DNA from: Dirofilaria immitis | Taxonomy: Eukaryota; Nematoda; Chromadorea; Rhabditida; Onchocercidae | DNA: 64,000 nt | NCBI GenBank assembly: GCA_024305405.1 | Contig: JAKNDB010000098.1 | Span: 434,001-498,000, forward strand | Direction of reading: 5' to 3' | Shown: positions 1 through 46,407 of the stretch, piece after piece | How positions within the stretch are numbered: position 1 is the stretch's first letter | Layout: every line of letters starts with the position of its first letter | Position numbers and translations under genes: made by a program | Notes under the pieces: model-generated | Told to the model about the DNA's origin: nothing | Seen by the model: the letters and a program-made list of their open reading frames with translations, nothing else | Databases searched by the model: none

Positions 1-338
1 CTAAATTGAGCTTTAGTTGATATTATTCGAGATTAGCATATATTTTATCATATCGAAATATTATATCGATTATCAATAATAATCAGATATCAAGAATATG
101 TTATCAACTTCATCTTTTCAATAACAAAATATTAAGATAAGATATTTTCAGTTCATTTATTTTCATTATTCATTTCAATGGTTTATATGAACATTTTTAA
201 TTAACCTGCTTTTTTTCCTCCCTTCTTTATAACTAAATAAAATTGAATAGAACTAAGAAAACGTTCATTTCTTGAGATTTTGTCTTTCAACTTATACTTC
301 AAAATTTTATCAATATTTTGCCATCATTTTATCATTAT

Positions 339-378
339 GAGAAAAGTACATATGGAATGAGAAAAGTACACATGGAAT
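339..378 (+). repeat. 20-bp tandem duplication
   Basis: GAGAAAAGTACATATGGAAT followed directly by GAGAAAAGTACACATGGAAT (one substitution). Confidence 0.9.
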
Positions 379-3168
379 AATAATTTTTAAATTAAAATAA
401 TTCTATTCATCCTGATCTAAGCATTTCATCAAGCTTCCAATTAAAGTGTAGAATTTTTCTAAAGCTTAAATAATTCCTCTTTCTAATGGTATGCAATGCA
501 ATACGATGTATTACTCTCGACAATCATTAGCAAATGCGATAATCGAAAAGAAAAAGGACGAAAGAGGAAGAGAGAGAGAAAGAGAGAAAGAAAGAGGAAA
601 AAGAAAAAGAAAAAAAATGCAATTTCTATGAAAAATTTTCGCCCTCACCTTTATTTTTGATACAATAAGTAAAATATTATTACAATTAATTGAATGAATC
701 ATATCAAAATGATTATTCATTGATTGTAAAATGATGAAAAGTTTTTCGTTTTTTTTTATATTGATAATAAATGATTATTATCACTTATATTGGCCAAGAA
801 ATATTTACCATATTCTGTTGATAAAAATAGGAAATAAATAATTTGTTTGTCTGAAATGTAATAAATATTTCAAGAACATTCATTGAATATCAAAAGAATG
901 AATCATTTCGAAATGATCATATTTATATTTGCTTAATAAAAATATATTTCCAAAACTACAAACTAAGCAAAGAATTTCTCGTTAGCTGATGCCTTCTCGA
1001 ATTTTTGTTAACTGATTCCTTCTCGAATTTTTCTTTATTATTTTTCAAATCTATTCCTATTCTGTTAAAAGGTGAAAATGAGACAAACAATTGAATGAAT
1101 ATTAAATTATTTCAATAATAATATAACTCTTTCATCTGATATAATTATAGGCTATCCTTCATCACTATAAGCTATCGTTTTTTTTATTGTTCTTCAATGA
1201 CAATGCATAAAAAATATGTGAAAAAAGTCTTCGGAAAAATAAATATGAATTGTCAGATATGATAAATGAAGAAATGTTAAAATACAGATCGAGAATCTCG
1301 AACAAACTATGATAATTAAAATATCCAATCAATTTCATTTCATCCCATATTATGCATAATCAGAAATTCTAAATTTCGTCTATTTATTTCTTATTTTTTT
1401 GAAATAAAATTATTCGCAACAACAATTTCGCAGCAATTTATTAATTCTAAAATCCTTTTGCGACTGAATTTTTGTTTGAAATTATAATTAAAAAAATAAA
1501 AATTTATAATAATTTTTGTATGAAATTGAAAAAATAAACAAAAACAAAAAGATTAATTATCATTTGATAATATGATATTTTCATTTGTATTATGAGATAT
1601 TTATTTTAAAATAAAATTATAATTTCTATCTTCTATTTCTTCCTTTATTTTTTCTTTTTCATATAATTTATCAAACAAATTTCTTTTTCTGATTTTTTCT
1701 TTTTTTTTTATCACTGTTAATGAATATGAATAAAACGCAACCTGATATTTCAGTAGACATTATCAGTGATTAATGAAAGTATAATATGAGGGATTATTAT
1801 TCTAATGCTTATTTCTCATTATCTTCACCGAATGATATTAAAAGATAGATAATTGTATTTATCAACAAAATTGAAATATTTTATGGTACAAGTATAAACA
1901 TTTCTCTAAATATATATGTATATATATATAAGCATTTAGTCATTTTATAATAAAGAAAGAACACAAATTTTATAACAATTTCTAACAAATAATTAGTATT
2001 ATTATCAGCATAACCTCATTCATATATATGACATTTAATCATTTGTTGATATCAATGATGAATGGAATTAGAATATATTTCAAAATTGGATTGCATATAA
2101 TCAGTAAGCACTTTTACATGATAATCTATCTATATGTAGTGATATCAAAATATTATAGAAAGTATTGCTCTTAAGACTTTATCATATTATCAGAATGCAA
2201 TATCAATTAGCCTTTTGATATTTTGAAATGAAAATGATAATGAAATGAATTTTGGATAAAAATAATTGTTTATAATACATTAAAAATTATCAAAATGTAT
2301 ATGTTCTATTTAATGATTATGATAAGGAAATGATTTAAAATCTTGTTGATTTCATTTAAACATTATGTGCTATTTACGATCGAAATGAATCATCACTTAT
2401 TTATAAGAGTTTCATTCGAAACGATTTGATATTATATTATCAAAAAAGATTAGATGATTTTTTTCCCGGATATTGTTATCTAGAAAGTGAACAAAAATGA
2501 TTAAAGCGATTGATAAGCATATGCATAGGAATATTACAACTTTACCTAAAGAAAAGAATCATTTCAACTACAGAAAAAAGTAAAAAATTGAAACTTCAAA
2601 TCAAATTCAAATAGAAGCATCGATAATTTCATCAGATATTCATCTATGATAAATGATTATAATTTTAACATGAAATCATTGTATACTGAACTGATAATTT
2701 TATTTCGATTGAATTTTTTCTTCAATGTCATTTCTTGAGATGGTGCCATCAATATGCTAATAATAAATTAACAGTAGTAGCAATAATAGTAATATGAACA
2801 GTGTGAGACGATGATGCTAATGGCTTTTTTTTTTTTTATTTACATAAGCAAGTAGAAGATAAATGAATAGTCGAGAACACGATGGATGAGAATTGTTGAC
2901 ACTGATTACTTAATATTTGATTATACTGAACCGGTAGCTGTCAACAGATATACCAATCCTTCATCACTTCTCAACTTCGAAAAATAGTCATTCAAATTTA
3001 TTTCTCCTCTCAATCTTTCTCAATCCTATACTTCTTTTTTTCTTTCAATTTTTTTCATTCGCTAACTCACTTCAATCATTCTATCATTCAGTTTATCTTT
3101 TTAATTTTAATAATTTATTTCAACTTATCAATAAAACATCATTAAGTTATTTGCCTTTTTTTTCTACC

Positions 3169-3382
3169 CATTCTTTATAAATAACTATCATTGATCTGTT
3201 ATTTAGCCATTCTTTATAAATAACTATCATTGATCTGTTATTTAGCCATTCTTTATAAATAACTATCATTGATCTGTTATTTAGCCATTCTTTATAAATA
3301 ACTATCATTTACCCCTTATTTAGCCATTCTTTATAAATAACTATCATTTGCCCGTTATTTACCCATTCTTTATAAATAATTT
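3169..3382 (+). repeat. 39-bp minisatellite, about 5.5 copies
   Basis: Unit CATTCTTTATAAATAACTAT followed by CATTGATCTGTTATTTAGC. Copies start at 3169, 3208, 3247, 3286 and 3325, plus a partial copy at about 3364. The first copies are identical, while later ones carry changes in the GATCTG part, so homogenisation is strongest at the 5' side. Confidence 0.95.
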
Positions 3383-3732
3383 GCATCAAAGAATAATGTC
3401 AAGAAACTTTAAAAACTTTACAAATCTTTCTTTCTTATAATATTGCTATTCTAATTAATTGCAGTAATATTCGAAAGTATTATTTTTATATGAATTAATC
3501 TAATAAATAATTATGTGATAATGATAAGTTATCTGCTTATTACTATTATTATCATTTGAATTTCATATCCATTTTATTGCAAAATATTATCCAATAAACA
3601 TGTTATTATAAATGAGCCAAGTTATAAAGAATTATTTTCGCACTGAATAATACCATAGTTTTAGTAAATATTTATACAAATTTGCAAAATCATTATATTA
3701 TATAGGAATAGAATTAATAACTTATTTTATAA

Positions 3733-3734
<2 letters not shown>

Positions 3735-3766
<32 letters not shown>
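3735..3766 (+). repeat. (TC)n dinucleotide repeat
   Basis: 16 uninterrupted TC units. Confidence 0.97.
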
Positions 3767-3769
<3 letters not shown>

Positions 3770-5077
3770 AAAGATCAATCACAACATTTTGTCTATTGCT
3801 CAATTTTGATTTACTTAATTCGTATGATATTTATGATTTTCAATTTCTCTATTATTATCTACGATTTTCGATAATTAATATCGAATTATGATCCTTGATC
3901 ATTTTTACGATATTTGAATTATTTTTATTAGCTTTAATATAATATTTCAATTGAGCAATATGTACAAAAAAAAAAAGGCGATCGTGTTTAATTGATACCT
4001 ACATACATTGATAATTTCAATTATGAGTAAAGGAAATGATAAACAAATTGTGATACTAATTGAAAGAACAATAAATTTTATCATCCTTTCATATCTTTCA
4101 TTTTATAAATTTAAAATAAACTTTTTGATAGAATATGGTAAATGATGAGCTAAGAAAATGAAAAACACACAAATTCTGCAAAAGAATAGATAGATGCATT
4201 TGGATTATTTCTAAAAATGAATTAAACGAAAACGATAAAAAAATAATTTATCTGATCTGATGAAAAGAATTAAAAGGAAATTTGGAATTAGTTGCAATGA
4301 GAGAAGATAATTGTAGATTGGGGATTCATCTGATTTTGTTCTCATCTTTCTCGAAATTGTAAGTTTCATTTTCATTTTATTCATTTTGATTGCAAAAATC
4401 AAATTTTATGCTAACTTTATTCTTTACTTTTTCCTGCTCGTTTTTTCTTCTTTTTTTTTCTTATATGTTTTGTGTGAACTGTTCTCGTTTTCTCGAGAAA
4501 CGAGAATGAAAGAAAATTTAAATGTGAATTAGAAAATGCCAAAAAGGGCTTCAATATCAATCAATAATTCATTTTTTCTTCTCTAATTCCCTTTCAATGC
4601 ATGAATCATTTTAGGCTGTTAGAGATTCTGACATTTATAAGCACATGTAATCTTATCATTTTATCATCATGTGATAATTTGTTTAAACCAATAAGTTAGG
4701 TTAATACAATGATTTTAAATAAATTTAGAAGGCGTTATCAATTCATTAATCAATTGTCTATTGTCGGATAATAGGAACAATGAACAGCTGCTGATAATCG
4801 GAGTAACAGTTTGAATGAAATTTTTTTTAACATTTATGATAAAAATTGTTATCAGTGGCTAAAGATAATTGGCATGCTTGCAATTTTAATAAATTTTGTT
4901 ATTAATTTCCTTAAAATTTCTAATATTTTAGTGCGAAATTGTTCAAACTTGGAAAGAGTGTTATTTTGTTAATGAATAGAACATTGCACGTTCGATATTG
5001 AAAGATCGCAAATCGCTATCGCTTCGCTTCGCTTCTCCTCTGTCATCTTCTCTCTTATATTAGCAATACTATTATTG

Positions 5078-5092
5078 TCATCATCAACAGTG

Positions 5093-5132
<40 letters not shown>

Positions 5133-5281
5133 TATTACCATCGCTTTTATCATTAATATCACGCTACTTTTATTTTTTATTACTACTATTACTGCTACTG
5201 CTACTACTTCTATCACTACTATTACTACTACTACTACTACTACTAATACTACTGCTACTACTACTGCAACTACTACTACTG
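5078..5281 (+). repeat. Compound (TCA)n and (ACT)n trinucleotide repeat
   Basis: A TCA run at about 5093-5130 is followed by a degenerate ACT/CTA run to 5281. The Ser/Leu-rich frame over it is a repeat artefact. Confidence 0.95.
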
Positions 5282-8200
5282 TACTGTATTCATCTTCAAA
5301 TTTTTATTATATTCTGTTCATTAGAATACTATCAAATAGTCAATACTATCTGAGATATCTCGATCCAATCTTAAACTTGAATGAAAAAAATCGTTCCATT
5401 CTCAACTTCTAGTCAACAATTAAGCCAACATTAAGTATTTTATTACCTATCGCTATTTTACTACTTCTTGTCCTTCTCCTATACTTAAAACTCTTTCCAT
5501 TATCTTGTTTACAAGAAATAAATTAAGTACGAGAATAGAAAGAAGCCAATTTAACTAACTTATTGGCTATGTCAAAGGTAAGACATTTACTTATTTCTTT
5601 TTTTTTTCTTAAACATTTAATTCCAGAATTTTTATTTATTTGAAGAAGGAGAAGAATTAAAAAAAAAAGAAATTCCGTTAATATAAAATTCTTTGAAATA
5701 TATATTATTGATTTATTGGATGATATAATAGTAATCTTATATGAAATCTCTTAGAAATTAATATTATAGGTATATATATATATATATATATATACAAAAG
5801 TTTTGTTGAAAATAAGAAATTATTTGATATTAATTGACTAAAATGAAAGTTTGATTCGATCAATCTATTTGAATTTATAAACATTTAGAATCAGATGTTT
5901 AATGATCAAATAATCATCATTATATAACCTGTTTTCTTTTTCATTATCTATTCATTTTCATCTATGAGAAAAAATGGATTTTATTGCTAGATTTATGTAT
6001 GCTTAATTTCTATTATATATTAATTTCTTAATTATTGAAATTTTCATCAGTGATATTGATAGAAATAATATATATTTCCTTTATCAATTCTATGATATAT
6101 CATTACTAATATAATAAACTTTATCATTGCTTATATAATTGAAAACTTTTATAACATTTTTTAATTGAAATTTTAGAAATTAAATGAAATTGCAATATGA
6201 TAAAAAGTAATTTATTAATTTGAATTTTTTCGTACATTTATTTATATCTGACAATCTCTTTTAGCCTTTTCATTAATCTGTTCTAACATTTTTAGATATC
6301 AAATTATATGAAAAGTAAAAGAAAAAAAGTTTGCTAAATTTTTCTTTGTTCTGAGATTATTTTCTTTCTTTGCGGTACAATTTTAGTATAATTGAAATAT
6401 TAAAAATGTCTTATCGATTATTTAAAAATTTTAATTCCCGCTATTTGATATTGATATAATAGTTAATACTTAATTCATGAATATTTTTGATCAATTTCTT
6501 CCAATTTTTCTATTAATTATTTCATTAATTCAATGCTAATTTATATTATTTTCAAGCAATGTTTTTTTTTGACCTGTTGTTTTGCTTACGTTTACGATTA
6601 TCTTCCATAAATAATTCCGCCTTTCAAACAATTAAAACTATTTAAAATATTTTTTTCTTAACTATTATCCCTCTCTCTCTCTCTCTTTCTCTCTTTCTCT
6701 CTTTCTTTCTTTCTCTTCTTATCATTCCCCATTTCTTTTTTTTTTGCCCAAAAATTCTTATCTTTTTAGATGTCATTCTTAACTCTTAACTGTGAGATAA
6801 TTTTGTATTGATGACAAATTTAATTTTATAGCAAAAATGAGACTGAAATTTCTAACAAATGTTGTCATAAAAATTTTTAGGCCTTTTTGATTGGATGAAG
6901 AATTCAAGGGAAAAATTTTGGGATTAATAATATGAGATCAAAAGACTATCGAATGATAATCTTTAATATAAGGGAGTTCATTAAAACAAAGCTATTACAA
7001 TTATTAATTATTTGAAATGGATAATTTATCATTTGAATCTGTCTAGAATTTATCAGAATCATTTAATGAACAGATACTTCTTATGCCATGCTTTAATTCA
7101 ACATTTCTCCATCATACCTTTGTTGTACAAACCAAAAATTCATACGTAGCAGAATTTTTTTTGTAATAATTATCTTATCAAATATGAAATTCTGAATGAT
7201 CGGAAATAATAATCATTATTTTTATCACTCTTCTTTTATCATTCTCGATGACAATACAATGTTCGCATTTTAATTTGCAATTTTTATAACTGCTAGATAT
7301 TGCAATTCTTTTTTATCATTTTTATCATCATAATTATCATTGAAAAATGACTATCTCTATAATGGTTGCAGCTGTAATCATAATCATAATCGTAATCCCA
7401 TTCATAATCATACACATATGTGGAAGTATTAAATCGAAACTAATCGATTTTTTCATCATTTATTATTCTTTCGTATGTATATTTATAATGAAATATTTCA
7501 ACAACATTTAACCGTTAACAATAATTTTTAATATTTCTCTTTACATATAAAGGAAATAACGATAGATATGAAAGAATAGAGAGATATCGAATTGTTTCGA
7601 ATATCCATTAAAAGAAGTAATAATATTTTCCTTCGATATAAGTTTTTTTTTGATTTTTCAAGAATGTAAACATGTTGAATAATATGAGTAGTATTGACCA
7701 TAATGATCCATATGTAATGATAATTATCAATAATTTTATCTTTATAAAATGAGAAATAGGAATGATTTCGAAATAATATGAAAAATTGATTGCTATCAAT
7801 GAAAATTAATTCATTTAATTATTTTCCATTCTTTCCATTGGCTTTTTTGTTTTTTTTGCCATCAAAACATTGATAAAATTTTGGAAGGATGAGAAAAAAA
7901 AATAATATTTGAATGATATGAGTGAATTATCTATCTATCTATCGATATGATTGTATACTAAGGAGATAATAGCAAATGTCTAAGAATATCTGAACTTTTT
8001 AAAGCTCATCTTCTCCCACATGTTCCCATATCTTTTCCATCTAATCATTTCTTAATTCTCATTCTTTTTGCTATCGATAACATTTTTTTGATTCAAATTT
8101 ATTTTTCTCTTATTTCCTTTTTATTTTTTTATTCTGTTATCACTATGATATTAATATATCAATTCCTTTATTTTGATTAATTATTCACAAAATTGATCAA

Positions 8201-8500
8201 ATGTTAATTAAAATATTCATTCATTAACGACACGAACAAAATTCTTAAATTTTCATATTCTTTAATGAATTTTTTCAACTATCCAAAATTTCTTATATCA
8301 AGCAATAAAAATATGGATAAGTGTTGAGATTGAAGATTGAAGCCATTTGAATGAAGTGAAATTTTAACGATAAATCTGCTATTTAATTCATTAAATCTAC
8401 ATTTTCATAATATTCCTTTTTGAAATTAAGAATAAAAAAAAAGATTAAATTGTCATCAATTGATTGAATCAAACAATTTCATAAATATTTTTTTTTTTTA

Positions 8501-8600
8501 GATATTAATTTTATCAAAAATATTCCATTTCTTCTCTCGAGAATTCTTTAGATATTAATTTTATCAAAAATATTCCATTTCTTCTCTCGAGAATTCTTTC
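8501..8600 (+). repeat. Perfect 50-bp tandem duplication just upstream of PTB exon 1
   Basis: The unit starting GATATTAATTTTATCAAAAA and ending TCTCGAGAATTCTTTA is present twice without a mismatch, 150 bases before the first exon seen. Identity indicates a recent event or an assembly duplication. Confidence 0.95.
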
Positions 8601-8750
8601 TGATGATAAAATTGGATTGAAACGATGCTATTGCCGTTCAAACAGCTGTACTATTTTATTTTTTGAAATTTAGTTATTTAGTTTACTCAGTCGATTTTTG
8701 TTCAAATATTATGTCTATGATGGATTAGTTATAGTTCGAATATTTTCTAG

Positions 8751-41273
<32,523 letters not shown>

Positions 41274-41667
41274 AAGTAATTAATTTATCTTTTCTTTTTG
41301 TAACTGACTAAAATTTATCATTTATTTTCCATCACCAAAATATAATTTCTTATCATTATTTACATTTGTTGCATATTCTTTTATCTCTTCCTGAAATATA
41401 ACTAAGAAATATTTTTTTGTTTTTAGTAGCAATTGATAAGTTAGAAGATATTTTATATTCAACAAAATATTTGACCAATTTTATTAGAAAATTATCATAT
41501 AATTTTTTTTGTGTGAACAGAATTTGTTAAAATATCTTTTTGTGACGATCGATTTTGTTTTTTTCCGGTGCTTTTCATCGTTGATTTGATAAAAAAATGC
41601 ACTTGCACTATTACTGATTAGTTTCTGCATTCCGGTTACATTTTTTTTAATTATTTATTTTGCCTAT

Positions 41668-41673
41668 AATAAA
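41668..41673 (+). terminator. Candidate PTB polyadenylation signal
   Basis: AATAAA 395 bases after the stop; further AATAAA words occur at 41783 and 41931. In such AT-rich DNA each may be chance, so the true 3' end is uncertain. Confidence 0.3.
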
Positions 41674-44600
41674 CTGCCGAATAGTTTATCTAGAAATTTT
41701 ATCTACCGTATTTCTTTTGATTGATTGTGTTGCAAGTCCAATATCAGCATGAAAAGGATAATCTAAAAGAAACAAAAATTGCAATAAAATTTAGAGAAAT
41801 ATTGAGCAGAAATTAATTAACATACAAATATTCCAATGCAAGTGCATTTCGCTAATTGATTCGTACGGCAAATTAAGCGAACGATAGATCAATCAAACAA
41901 TTTTAATTCAAATTTTCGCATAATTTAAACAATAAAAATAAGATATATTCATTAATGAACGGATTTTTTCGTTCGAGGAAGAAATTGTGAATAATTGTTG
42001 TGCGAAGATAAATTATCAAAAGTAACTTTTCTTTTTCTGGCAATGCATGCATCGATATTATTTTAAAATTTTGATGAAATTATTGAATCTAATCCGAGAA
42101 TTCTTTGACAGACATATTGTTAGTGATTTGAAGTGATTTTAAACAATATTTGAAAAGCATTCGTTATTTTCCTAAAATTAATTTGTTATTTTCTTGCAAA
42201 AGTAAATGAATTTCGAGTTTTGAGCATGAATTGAAAAAATATGTTCATTTCTTTTCAGTCATAATTGTCATCCTTCATAATTTCAGTTGACAAAAAATTT
42301 TAGCGAAATACTTGTCATTAGCAAATTTGGAATGTGTTGTTATTTCATTTTCTTTGCGATTTTTTTACAAAATCATTATGCATTCAAAATTTCTGAAAAC
42401 TTTATTAAAATAACTAAATTCTTCGTTCTATTTAATCAATTAATTGCTGAAATATGAGAGAGTAAAATTTTTTTGCAACTGTGAAACTTGAAATACTTTC
42501 TTTTTATATTTAAATTTCATAGACCAGAAACGAGAATATAATTTCTTAAATTCTAATCCATCTTGATTTTCGAAATTTTTTCTGTAGTTTTACGCAGGCC
42601 TTATTTACATGTTAATATTTCATGACATCAGGCGAATCTTCAAGCTACCGGATAAGTATAATTTCTTAGAAGTAAAAGGATAATAAAATGTTTCCTTAAG
42701 CATTCTCGGGAGAAAAAGGTAAATTTCCATATGCTATGTCACTTAGCTATTGTACTATTCAAGTTGTTCGTTCAAGCAATTTGGAAAACTGAAATTACTG
42801 AATTCTTTTTCTGCAATTAGTGACCTAAATTTCAAGACATTGATTTCAGCAATAAAAAATTGAAATGAATTTGAGCGTAAGAGAAGTTTAGTCGGATCTC
42901 ATTTATAAGCAAAGTGTCATGTAAATGACAAATTTTTGAATAATTCTATTAATTTTCTTATAAGAGAAATTTGAAAAAAGCCATGAATGGTACTACTTGA
43001 ATAGCTCGGATAAAAAAGCATCTGACATTTTTATCTGTCATTGTATGTAAATTAATCATTTCAATGCGGGTCATCTATCATTCAACATTATCATTATCAG
43101 ATTCATTGATTGTGTTAACGTTGTATTTTTCATCTTATTTATATATTTCATGTAGAAAAATCAATTTCGGCTTCAATATTTTAGTTTTCTAATTCGGTAA
43201 TTAATTAATCAATCAGTTAATTATCAATTAAACAATCGAATATGTAATCGATAGAATTGATAATTCATTATTATCATATTTTAATTTGCATCAACTTTAT
43301 ACATATGTTTGACATAGCATAATGTATAGTCTATTTTCTCTGATAATTCTCGAATCATTCTAAAATAGATCCCGCATTATGTGCAGGGCTTGTAATCTGC
43401 ATATTTTCTTCATTTCCATTGCTTTTTCTTTTCTTTTTTTGTTAAATTGATAGATTGTGATGATTAATCCTTTTGTCTTTCTTACGTATTTTTAGAATCC
43501 AAGTTACTCGTTCATCCTATTAATTATTAATTTAGGAGAAAATATATGATTGAATGGTAATGAAATTTGATTATGCTTGATTATTGTCATCTTAAGATAA
43601 ATTACAGAAGAATATATATTTCAAAATTATTCCACATAGGCCAATTTTATTAGCTTCAATTTTGATTCTAATTAAAAAAGCGTACATAATATTTAGCATG
43701 TTGTAATAAGTTTGACAAATGATTTTTTTCTGTTAATTCTGAACATTATCATATCTATTAAATCTTAGAAAGTGATAGATTTGGGAGCAGGAAATGAACA
43801 GAAGTTGTAGGTAATGGCTTATCCTGTTATTGGGAAATTGAGAATTTGTCTATGTCATATCTCATCAGTTTGATTTATTACGAAAGTTATTACGTATTCA
43901 TTCAATTTTTATAAACTAACGAATCGGATAGATTTGAAATAGATATGATAAGCATATATTATATGATCTTTTATAAGGGATGAATGACTGAATAGTATTA
44001 CGTTTATGTTAAGTCTACATTTAATTTGTTTTTGCAAAATTAAAAATAGTATTGCATTTGTTAGGCGTTACTACGCAAAAATGTATTTCAATAGTTTTTT
44101 TTTCCTGAATGTATTGGAATGGTGTGATTCGTCCCGAGAATTCTACATATCAGTGTTTCGTATGTGATACGTCATGTGCGAAAACTATAACAATTATCGC
44201 GCTATTCCTCCTTCTCTTTCTATCGCTCTATTCCATTCTATCGCTCTCTCGGAATGCCGTTTTTTTTTCCTTTTATCATATCATTTCATATCACATATCA
44301 CTTATCATATTCCATCATATCACTGTATTCTTTTCCTTCATCACATATTACTCTCTCATTGCTTCTCTTTTAATATTTGACTTGTTGCGCATATATTTCA
44401 TAATTGTTTCTTTTTCCATCCTTTATTGTATTCTTTGCTACTACTCATTGATCCTTCTTTTTTTTTTTTTTTTCATGTCAATAAATACAAAAGTTGAGTA
44501 AAGGTTAAATTTAAATGCGTTTCATTTGCTTCATGCATATCTGACAATTTCGGCGCTTATTCGAAATTCTAATACCAAGCAATTAAGTATGCTTTCATTC

Positions 44601-45534
44601 AATTCAAAATGAAAGCACACTTTGACAAAATGATAAAGGCATTATATTAATTATGTATATATGTTCGTTCATTAATTGATAAGCAATGATATTTCAAATA
44701 CAAGAAAGAAGCAATTGAATCGAAATCATCTAAGATTTAAGCAAGAAATGCTTACTTATGTAAAATTAATAACGTTCAGTTTTCTTCTAGATATTTCTCC
44801 ATCTACGGTAATGATGATTCAAAAGATTTTGATAACAGTATAGTAATCAATGATTATGCATGAGCTTCATTTGCATGCATGTATTTAAATATCCATATCT
44901 TATTCATTTATGCTAGTAGTAGAATTCTATGCAAATGTAGAAACGAATTCCTTTTCAACTTTTCTTTTGGAAGAACTAACTGCCCCGTTGCTACAGTCAG
45001 CAAAAGGATTCAATATGCGCATTCAGTAGTTTTCAACATATTATCCATGTATTTCCTGGTATATCTGGCTTCCTGCTAATTTAATTCGATAGAAGATACG
45101 ATTCATAAACATCACTATCACACCATAATATCTATCGCACAATAATCCCATTTTTCTTTTGCTTAAATGTGATATGAAATGATCGGCATACCGATATGTG
45201 TCTCGTCAATATATATTTCAATAAATGATCGATATATATATGCTTCATTAATTTTTGCTAGATAGTTTGACCTTTAAATGGAAAATTAAAAAATAGGCCA
45301 TTGAAAAGTTTACTTTTGCTTATTTTCTTGCTTGCTTACTTACCTATATGTCTGATTAAGTTTAGGAAAACAATCAAATCATTGGTACGTAGGGAACTTC
45401 TAATTAAACGATTGTTTCTTTTCTTTTTGTATATTTTCTCTGAAAAATACTGTACTCATTTATTTGTTGATGAATTTAATGTTTATTTATGTAAACTATT
45501 TTTCATAGATCGAATAAGAATATTTGACTTAAAA
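41674..45534. other. PTB 3' flank: no gene seen
   Basis: AT-rich spacer. It includes a degenerate ATATC/TCATAT microsatellite near 44272-44330. Open frames here (for example 44109-44501) follow pyrimidine-rich low complexity and are not credible genes. Confidence 0.6.
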
Positions 45535-45744
45535 ATGGACAAATTATTGGTATTAGGATTGATTATACTTGCTGTCTTGTTAGTATGTTCTAACGCTGTG
45601 CTTTTTAATTATAATTTTTATTGGCTCTTGCTTTTGCTTCTTCTATCGATAGTAAACTTAATATTCAAAAAAAAAAAAATTAAAATTTTTCTGAAAATTA
45701 AAAGGTGCAATTTCAAAATTGGTTTCAATCAAAATTTGAAATAG
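45535..45744 (+). CDS. Possible small secreted or membrane protein, 69 residues
   Basis: ATG in an AAAAATGG context, followed by a textbook signal-peptide shape: MDKLLVLGLIILAVLLVCSN, then A|V as a possible cleavage point. A second hydrophobic run (YWLLLLLLLSIVNLIF) and a Lys/Ile-rich tail follow. No homologue was recognised. The second half passes through a 12-A run, so it could be a truncated frame. Hydrophobic runs are easily produced by AT-rich DNA, hence the low confidence. Confidence 0.2.
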   Translation: MDKLLVLGLIILAVLLVCSNAVLFNYNFYWLLLLLLLSIVNLIFKKKKIKIFLKIKRCNFKIGFNQNLK

Positions 45745-46080
45745 ATGATGTTTTCAATAAAATCAATTGGCTCACAAAATTTGAATCTTATCAAAATCTT
45801 TTTATTCGAGATGAAAAAGTTTGAGGATGAAATTTTTCTTGTTCTTTTTCGCTTTTTAAACACATTCTTTTGTTCATTTTCTTCATTGTTCATACCTTTT
45901 TCGTTTGTCTATTCAAAAGGTCCTTTAGCTTCTATACAGAATTCATGAATCTTTCAGAAATCCTTTTGAATTTCGCCTTTATCGAATGAAATTTCGAAAG
46001 ATGGATTAACTTCTGAACCATGAAGATTACGTAATGCGATATTAAGCGTCAAAAAAAACCTCATGGTGACGTAATAATAA

Positions 46081-46407
46081 AATTGCTTCAAATTACCTGC
46101 TTTGAGAAGAAATACAAGACATCAAATTATCGCTGAAGAAGTATCCATTACAGAATTTCAAGCTAAACGAAGAGACATTATATTACATCTACAAAGCCTT
46201 TGCATATCACCTGATTTAATAAATTGTTAATTATAATCTGCAAACTGAATGAGAAAAGATAAGCTCAATTTAATTAAATCATTATAAACGGCATAACTAA
46301 TCAATATTTCCCATAATGAAGTTCTCTTCAAATTTGATGATCTTGTCGAGCCAGATATGATAAGTCTGATAGGAATGCTAGACCATATCGCAGTAAAAAA
46401 ATATTAA
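46081..46407 (+). pseudogene. Two coding-like scraps between PTB and glycogen synthase
   Basis: Frame 46081-46230 reads ...RHQIIAEEVSITEFQAKRRD... and frame 46297-46407 reads ...EVLFKFDDLVEPDMISLIGM.... Both have balanced amino-acid composition unlike the AT-driven frames around them. Neither has an initiator or a clear splice site, and each is closed by stops. The family is not recognised. They may be exons of an unseen gene, debris of a decayed gene or element, or chance. Confidence 0.25.

Larger units (their letters stand above)
1..8750. other. Upstream region: repeats only, no gene seen
   Basis: AT-rich sequence rich in TGATAA/TTATCA words. It should contain the missing 5' exon(s) and promoter of PTB if these are close, but no exon encoding the pre-RGSDDLF segment was recognised. 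Open frames here are repeat- or AT-driven. Confidence 0.6.

Noticed and set aside
5075..5353. Ser/Leu-rich 92-codon frame
   Set aside because: It is produced by TCA and ACT trinucleotide repeats.
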